Of a stretch of 5,459 bases of DNA, positions 5,349 to 5,459 are shown one piece after another. The notes below the pieces were generated by a model that worked only from the letters and a program-made list of their open reading frames with translations, ran no database searches and was not told the origin of the DNA. The position numbers and the translations under genes are program-made. The stretch's first letter is position 1; every line of letters begins with the position of its first letter. The stretch spans positions 1 through 5,459 of the forward strand of contig DSBF01000550.1 of assembly GCA_011049495.1 (NCBI GenBank). The letters run 5' to 3'. The stretch comes from Ignavibacteria bacterium (GTDB lineage Bacteria; Bacteroidota; Ignavibacteria; Ignavibacteriales; Melioribacteraceae).

Positions 5349-5459
5349 ACCATTAGCGGTAGTTGCTGTTAGCGGCGGGCTTGATAGCTGTGTTACGGCT
5401 GCTATTGCCAGTCAAGATTTTGTACTCGCTTTTGCCCATATAAATTACGGTCAACGCAC
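5338..5459 (+). CDS. queC: QueC, 7-cyano-7-deazaguanine (preQ0) synthase, N-terminal fragment
   Basis: Only the first 40 codons lie in the window; the frame is open to the right edge. QueC converts 7-carboxy-7-deazaguanine to preQ0 using ATP and ammonia, in the cytoplasmic pathway leading to queuosine in the tRNA wobble position. The start MISKPLAVVAVSGGLDSCV contains the PP-loop ATP-binding motif SGGLDS (12-17). The segment HINYGQRT (34-41) corresponds to the conserved DYGQRH of well-known QueC proteins, where Tyr-Gly-Gln-Arg is diagnostic; the Thr in place of the usual His is a subgroup variation. ATG 5338 is preferred because the PP-loop falls at the usual distance from the N-terminus; only a weak purine stretch (GGAT) precedes it. 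Full-length QueC is about 220-240 residues. The zinc-binding cysteines near the C-terminus are outside the window. The other candidate is a related PP-loop enzyme, but YGQR argues strongly for QueC. Confidence 0.88.
   Translation, partial: MISKPLAVVAVSGGLDSCVTAAIASQDFVLAFAHINYGQR

Overview
This is an AT-rich (roughly one-third G+C by eye) bacterial chromosomal window with compact, housekeeping-type gene content. It holds six recognisable protein genes, two of them cut by the window edges. The fused PiT/PhoU-like phosphate permease, the style of the QueC N-terminus, the weak or variable Shine-Dalgarno sequences and the AT-rich codon use suggest a member of the Bacteroidota/Ignavibacteriota/Chlorobiota group. 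That placement is an inference from family resemblance, not from a marker gene. No insertion sequence, integrase, phage gene, CRISPR array, tRNA or rRNA gene was seen.

Layout, left to right. Positions 1-495 (minus) encode the almost complete N-terminal part of a SixA-type histidine phosphatase. A 192-base gap (496-687) holds a nested inverted repeat with a small palindrome near its centre. Positions 688-2970 (minus) encode a 760-residue PiT-family phosphate permease with a C-terminal PhoU-like domain. A divergent promoter region (2971-3141) separates it from a plus-strand pair: an unrecognised four-helix membrane protein (start 3142 or 3133, end 3666) and, 10 bases on, a YdfG-like short-chain dehydrogenase (3677-4447). 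A hairpin between convergent genes (4457-4499) separates this pair from a minus-strand YciO-type member of the Sua5/YrdC family (4531-5142). A second divergent region (5143-5337) with a hairpin and a good sigma70-like promoter leads to the plus-strand start of queC (5338 to the window end).

Functionally, the left half concerns phosphate: uptake by the permease, and removal of phosphate from phosphohistidine by SixA. The two genes share a strand, but the gap between them argues against tight coupling. The right half has a YrdC-fold protein, a family linked to tRNA threonylcarbamoylation, divergent from a queuosine-pathway gene. The membrane protein and dehydrogenase are probably co-transcribed. 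I see no clear previously undescribed system. The items most worth checking are the intergenic element at 546-641, the unknown membrane protein paired with the dehydrogenase, the non-canonical active-site motifs of the YciO-like protein, and the hairpin/promoter overlap upstream of yciO and queC.
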